The notes below the pieces were generated by a model. The model was not told where the DNA came from. It did no database searches and worked only from the letters and a program-made list of their open reading frames with translations. Position numbers and translations under genes: made by a program. From Acidobacteriota bacterium (lineage in GTDB: Bacteria; Acidobacteriota; Polarisedimenticolia; J045), in contig CP070706.1 in NCBI GenBank assembly GCA_020350085.1, positions 2,450,686-2,459,310 of the forward strand: a stretch of 8,625 nucleotides of DNA, given 5' to 3'. This document shows positions 5,610 through 8,625 of this stretch, in pieces (the stretch's first letter is position 1; each line of letters begins with the position of its first letter).

Positions 5610-6710
5610 ATGAGCGAACGCATGATCTCCTTCGGGGCCGGCCCCGCGAGGTGGCCCGACGAGCTGATCGAACAGGCCGCCGAGGGCCTCCGCGTCAGGC
5701 CGAAATGGGGCCTGTCGGTGCTCGAGCTGAGCCACCGCGGTGCCGACTACACCGCGATCCACGGGCAGACGCTCGAGCGGGCGAGGGCGCTGCTCGGCGT
5801 GCCGGACAGCCACGAGATCCTGCTGCTGGCGGGCGGGGCGACGATGCAGTTCGCGATGGTCCCGCTCAACCTGCGCCACCGCGGCCAGGCGGCCAGCTAT
5901 CTGATCACCGGCCGCTGGTCCGAGAAGGCGTACGATCACGCCGCGGCCAGCGGGGCTACCTCCGTTGCCGCCTCGGGCAGCCGGGATCAGTTCCGTCGCG
6001 TGCCCCCCGTCGCGCGCTGGCGCGTCGATCCCGATGCCGCGTACCTGCATGTCACCACCAACAACACGATTGTCGGCACGCGCGTCGCCGAGCTGCCCTC
6101 GGATCTGTCCGTGCCGTTGGTCGGCGATGCCAGCTCGGAGATCCTCGCTCGCGAGCTTCCGGTCGAACGCTTCGGAGTGCTCTACGCGGGCGCCCAGAAG
6201 TGCCTGGGGCCGGCCGGACTTGCTCTCGTCGTCGTGCGAAAGGACCTTCTCGGACGTTGTCCGCCAGAGGTTCCCGGACATCTGCGCTACGCGGAGCACG
6301 CCCGCGCGGGGTCGCGCTACAACACCCCGCCGACGGCGCTGATCTGGCTCATGGGCCTGATGCTCGAGTGGATCGAGCGGCAAGGCGGGCGTGCGGAGAT
6401 GTTCCGGCGTACCCGACAGCGGGCCGAACGCGTTTACGGCGTGCTCGAGGCCCATCCCGACGTGTTCGAGCTGCACGCTGATCGAGACTGCCGCTCGTGG
6501 ACCAACGTGGTGTTCCGGCTAACAGAGCGCGAGCAGGAGGCGGCGCTGATCGAGAAGGCGCGCCGCGAAGGGCTGGTCGGTCTCGCCGGGCACCGCTCGG
6601 TCGGAGGTTTGAGGGCATCGATGTACACCGGGATGCCGGTCTCTGCGGCCGAGCGGCTGGCGCAGTTTCTCGAGCGGGTCGCGGACGAGTTCGGCCGGCG
6701 CGGAAGCTGA
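5610..6710 (+). CDS. serC: Phosphoserine aminotransferase (SerC)
   Basis: 366 residues; ATG at 5610 with GGGAGG seven bases upstream. PLP-dependent, cytoplasmic, class-V fold: transfers the amino group from glutamate to 3-phosphohydroxypyruvate, giving phosphoserine in serine biosynthesis, and in many bacteria also serves pyridoxine synthesis. Seen: FGAGPARWP at the N-terminus; SHRGADY (41-47), the family SHRS-x-E-F motif; GGATMQF (75-81), the cofactor phosphate loop; YLHVTTNNTIVGT (145-157); GDASSEILAR (172-181) with the Asp that pairs with the PLP pyridine nitrogen; YAGAQKCLGPAG (192-203) with Lys197 as the Schiff-base lysine (Lys198 in E. coli); RYNTPPT (236-242); and GHRSVGGLRASMYTGMP (327-343), the C-terminal substrate-binding segment. 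Length is normal (about 360). The residue after the lysine is Cys where Asn is usual. serA, its common partner, is not in the window. The gene appears complete and functional. Confidence 0.97.
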   Translation: MSERMISFGAGPARWPDELIEQAAEGLRVRPKWGLSVLELSHRGADYTAIHGQTLERARALLGVPDSHEILLLAGGATMQFAMVPLNLRHRGQAASYLITGRWSEKAYDHAAASGATSVAASGSRDQFRRVPPVARWRVDPDAAYLHVTTNNTIVGTRVAELPSDLSVPLVGDASSEILARELPVERFGVLYAGAQKCLGPAGLALVVVRKDLLGRCPPEVPGHLRYAEHARAGSRYNTPPTALIWLMGLMLEWIERQGGRAEMFRRTRQRAERVYGVLEAHPDVFELHADRDCRSWTNVVFRLTEREQEAALIEKARREGLVGLAGHRSVGGLRASMYTGMPVSAAERLAQFLERVADEFGRRGS

Positions 6711-6790
6711 CGGGAACGGAAGGCAAGAACAGGCCTCATCTTGGCGGCCGCCAGCACCGGCGCGCGCTGCGGAGAGCTGGCCGGAAAGGG

Positions 6791-6796
6791 TATAGT
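6791..6796 (+). promoter_or_regulatory. rpoD: Possible -10 element upstream of rpoD
   Basis: TATAGT matches the sigma-70 -10 consensus at five of six positions and stands out in GC-rich sequence. No good -35 hexamer is found 16-18 bp upstream, and no TG extension precedes it. A start near 6803 would leave a leader of about 260 nt before the rpoD GTG. Confidence 0.3.
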
Positions 6797-7050
6797 CACG
6801 CTTGACGCGCGGTCCGTGCGGTCCGAAATCAGGCACGGGGCGCGTGCGCGTCTCGCATCGACCGACACCGGACGCACCGGGCCGACCGCCCCACCGCTGA
6901 ACACGCGCGCCTCGCAACCGCTGCCCCGCCGTTCATGGCAGCGCCGTCGCGGTCGCTCGAGCGTGCCGTTGCAGGGGCCGGTGAACGGGCCAGATGAGAT
7001 GTCGCCCCGTCGCGCCCCGCGGCTTCGCCAGCGGCGGCGAGCCGGTACCC

Positions 7051-7055
7051 AGGAG
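7051..7055 (+). promoter_or_regulatory. rpoD: Ribosome-binding site fixing the GTG start of rpoD
   Basis: AGGAG sits eight bases before GTG at 7064. The protein then begins MALIDRYEEVKALLAAAREK, a normal start for sigma region 1.1, so the GTG is very likely correct. Confidence 0.85.
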
Positions 7056-7063
7056 CTGAGAAA

Positions 7064-8455
7064 GTGGCACTGATCGACCGATACGAAGAAGTCAAGGCCC
7101 TGCTGGCCGCTGCGCGCGAGAAAGGTAGCGTGACTCAGGAGGAGCTCCAGGAAGTGTTGCCGGAGGAGCTGCTCGCGGACCCCGACGAAATGGACGAGCT
7201 GCTGGCGCTGCTGAAAGCCGAGGACGTCGAGCTGCTCGAGGCGGATTCTGATCCGGTGGCCGACGAGCCGGTGCGCGGTGAGGGGCTTCGTCGAAAAGAG
7301 GAGTCGATGCCGGCGGTGAGCGCGGAGCGGACCGATGATCCAGTCCGGCTCTACCTGCGCGAAATGGGTGCCGTTCCGCTTCTGACCAAGAAGGGCGAGG
7401 TCGAGATCGCCAAGCGGATCGAGGCCGGTGAGATGCGGGTCTTGCGCGGACTGTTTCGCAGCCGATTCGGCCGCGAGCAGTTGGAGGAGATCCCCGAACG
7501 GCTCAAGCGCCGGCCGAAGACGGTCGAGGAATTGTTCGACATCTCCGAAGACGCCGTGCAGGCAAAGGGGAAGAACCTCGCGCGCGAGCAGCTGATCCAG
7601 CGCAAGGTCAAGCTCGCCGTCAAGTCTCTCGGCGATACGCTCGCGCTGTTCGACCTGATCGACAAGCTGGAACGGCGGTTGGCTCGATTGAAGCCCGGTT
7701 CACCAGCGCACAAGAAGGCCGTCGTCGAGCTCGAAGAGCTCGAGGCGGGGCTAGGCCAGGGACTGTCTCGCCTGAGCCTGGCGCAGGCCTACGTCGACAG
7801 ACTGGCCGGGGAGATCGGCGACGTTCAACGCAAGATGCAGTCTCACCGGCGAACGGTGCGAGATCTCACGCGCCGGCTGGAGAGAATGCGGGACAAGGCG
7901 GTCGCGCGCGATCTTCGCAGTAAGGTCAAGCAGGCGGAAGCCACCGTCCAGATGCTCGAGGCTGAGCTGAAGATGTCGGCCGACGAGCTCGCAGAGATCT
8001 CGCGCGAGATCGCCAGAGGACAGGCGGAGGCGCAGCAAGCCAAAAAGGACCTGATCGAGGCCAACCTGCGTTTGGTGGTCTCGATCGCGAAGAAGTACAC
8101 GAATCGTGGGCTCAAGCTGCTCGATCTGATTCAGGAAGGCAACATCGGCTTGATGCGTGCGGTGGACAAGTTCGAGTACCAGCGAGGCTACAAGTTCTCT
8201 ACCTACGCGACGTGGTGGATCCGTCAGGCCATCACACGAGCCATCGCCGATCAAGCGCGCACGATCCGCATTCCGGTACACATGATCGAGACGATCAACA
8301 AGCTGATCCGCACGGCCCGCGCTCTGGATGCGGAGCTGGGTCGCGAGCCGACTCCCGAAGAAATCGCCGAGCGGATGGGCGTCCCGGCGAGCAAGGTCAA
8401 GAAAGTGCTCAAGATGGCCCAGGAGTCAGCCGCCCATCAGACGCAACCCGGCTAG
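7064..8455 (+). pseudogene. rpoD: Primary sigma factor RpoD, truncated after region 3.0 (region 4 missing)
   Basis: 463 codons from GTG. RpoD directs RNA polymerase to housekeeping promoters. Seen: region 1.1 at 1-60 (acidic, helical); region 1.2 at 91-123 (DDPVRLYLREMGAVPLLTKK); a long charged, coiled-coil non-conserved region at about 124-325; region 2 at 326-400, with DLIEANLRLVVSIAKKYTNR, LLDLIQEGNIGLMRAVDKFE, the melting motif YKFSTYATWWIRQAITRA and -10-contacting DQARTIRIP, all essentially canonical; and region 3.0 at 401-454 (GREPTPEEIAERMGVPASK, VKKVLKMAQE). Known: the family then continues PISLETPIGEEEDS and finally region 4, which binds the -35 box and beta flap. Here MAQE is followed by SAAHQTQPG and TAG. 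None of the three forward frames to the window end restores region 3.2 or 4, so this is not a simple frameshift. The junction is at about 8425/8426. Full-length homologues run about 600 residues or more. Either a chimeric join or a real truncation; a cell needs an intact copy. Confidence 0.93.
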
Positions 8456-8510
8456 CTCGATGCCGGCCCACGCTCTGGCCGGCTGGGCCGGTGGCGAACC
8501 CGGATCATTC

Positions 8511-8625
8511 ATGAGCCCTTCGGCCGAAACGCCGCATCCGCCCGCTGGCCGGGCTCTTCGAGCCCTGTGGCCCGTCCTCGGGATTCGTCTCCCTGCGGCG
8601 TGCCTACAGGCACGCCGCAGTCGCA
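8511..8625 (+). CDS. Possible start of an unidentified gene, cut by right edge
   Basis: A frame open from ATG 8511 to the edge (38 codons) begins MSPSAETPHPPAG and continues ALRALWPVLGIRLPAAC, which could be a cytoplasmic tail followed by a helix. No clear Shine-Dalgarno sequence precedes it (only cggatc), the frame is also open back to an ATG at 8460, and a strong palindrome lies inside it. In DNA this GC-rich such short open frames arise by chance. I do not recognise it. Confidence 0.2.
   Translation, partial: MSPSAETPHPPAGRALRALWPVLGIRLPAACLQARRSR
8593..8620. repeat. 13-bp-arm palindrome close to the right edge
   Basis: ctgcggcgtgcct (8593-8605) is the exact reverse complement of aggcacgccgcag (8608-8620), separated by two bases. 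It is the tightest hairpin in the tail. No T-run follows (tcgca). It could be a REP-like intergenic element, a protein-binding palindrome or an end-of-contig fold-back; one copy in the window does not decide. Confidence 0.75.

Larger units (their letters stand above)
6711..7063 (+). other. Intergenic region upstream of rpoD
   Basis: 353 bp between serC and rpoD without a convincing gene. A 110-codon frame (6741-7073) crosses it and overlaps the rpoD start, but it is Arg/Pro/Ser-rich, lacks a Shine-Dalgarno sequence and matches no family I know, so it is probably chance in GC-rich DNA. Visible landmarks are TATAGT at 6791-6796, TTGACG at 6802-6807, and a short tandem repeat gcggtccgt/gcggtccg around 6809-6825. 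The rpoD promoter most likely lies here, giving a long leader. Confidence 0.6.
8456..8625. other. Post-rpoD tail with GC-rich hairpins
   Basis: Hairpin-prone sequence not related to rpoD. Seen: competing stems just after the stop, ccggccca (8463-8470) with tgggccgg (8484-8491), and gccggcc (8462-8468) with ggccggc (8477-8483); and a compact stem gggctc-ttc-gagccc at 8551-8565. None is followed by a T-run, so none is a standard intrinsic terminator. Confidence 0.5.

Noticed and set aside
5336..5623. N-terminal extension of infC up to 5623
   Set aside because: The frame is open but the extra 96 residues (Trp/Pro/Arg-rich) have no counterpart in IF-3 and would run past the serC start.
6741..7073. 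110-codon plus-strand frame before rpoD
   Set aside because: Arg/Pro/Ser-rich, no ribosome-binding site, no recognisable domain, overlaps the rpoD start; most likely chance.
8426..8625. Frameshift as the explanation for the missing rpoD region 4
   Set aside because: I translated all three forward frames to the edge and found nothing like region 3.2 (SLETPIG, GDFIED) or region 4 (LTPRE, RFG).

Overview
The window is GC-rich throughout, with strong G/C third-position bias in every real gene. It looks like chromosomal DNA of a high-GC Gram-negative bacterium: it carries an ArnT-like periplasmic glycosyltransferase, an exported probable lipoprotein, and an RpoD with an expanded non-conserved region. 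The style fits Myxococcota-, Acidobacteriota- or similar lineages, but the sequence alone does not fix the phylum.

Left part (1-4743). A GT83/ArnT-like membrane glycosyltransferase is physically split. Its N-terminus (start, first membrane helix, D/E-R-Y-A periplasmic loop) reads leftward off the window edge on the minus strand. The rest of the protein reads rightward on the plus strand, and the two halves meet in a 26-bp inverted repeat. Next come two overlapping plus-strand genes of no recognised named family. The first encodes a cytoplasmic domain with the layout of a Ser/Thr protein kinase but without the catalytic residues (a pseudokinase), then a TPR-like helical pair, one membrane helix and a periplasmic tail. 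The second encodes a 612-residue exported, probably lipid-anchored, cysteine-containing protein with a Pro/Ala/Arg-rich linker. The tight overlaps (44 bp and 4 bp) suggest one transcript and translational coupling. The pseudokinase and lipoprotein pair is the best candidate here for an undescribed system.

Middle (4763-6710). infC (translation initiation factor IF-3) lies on the minus strand, convergent with the lipoprotein gene after a 19-bp gap and without its usual partners rpmI and rplT. It is divergent from serC (phosphoserine aminotransferase) across a 274-bp intergenic region that should hold both promoters.

Right part (6711-8625). A 353-bp stretch without a convincing gene leads to rpoD, the housekeeping sigma factor. 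Its reading frame has regions 1.1 to 3.0 intact, then leaves the conserved family sequence at about base 8426 and stops ten codons later, so sigma region 4 is missing. The remaining 170 bp holds hairpins, including a 13-bp-arm palindrome near the last base, and possibly the start of another gene.

Both ends of the window therefore break conserved genes at abrupt junctions. This could reflect real rearrangements. It could equally reflect a contig assembled with fold-back or chimeric ends, and that should be settled before biology is read into either edge. The interior (about 200-8420) looks coherent and intact.
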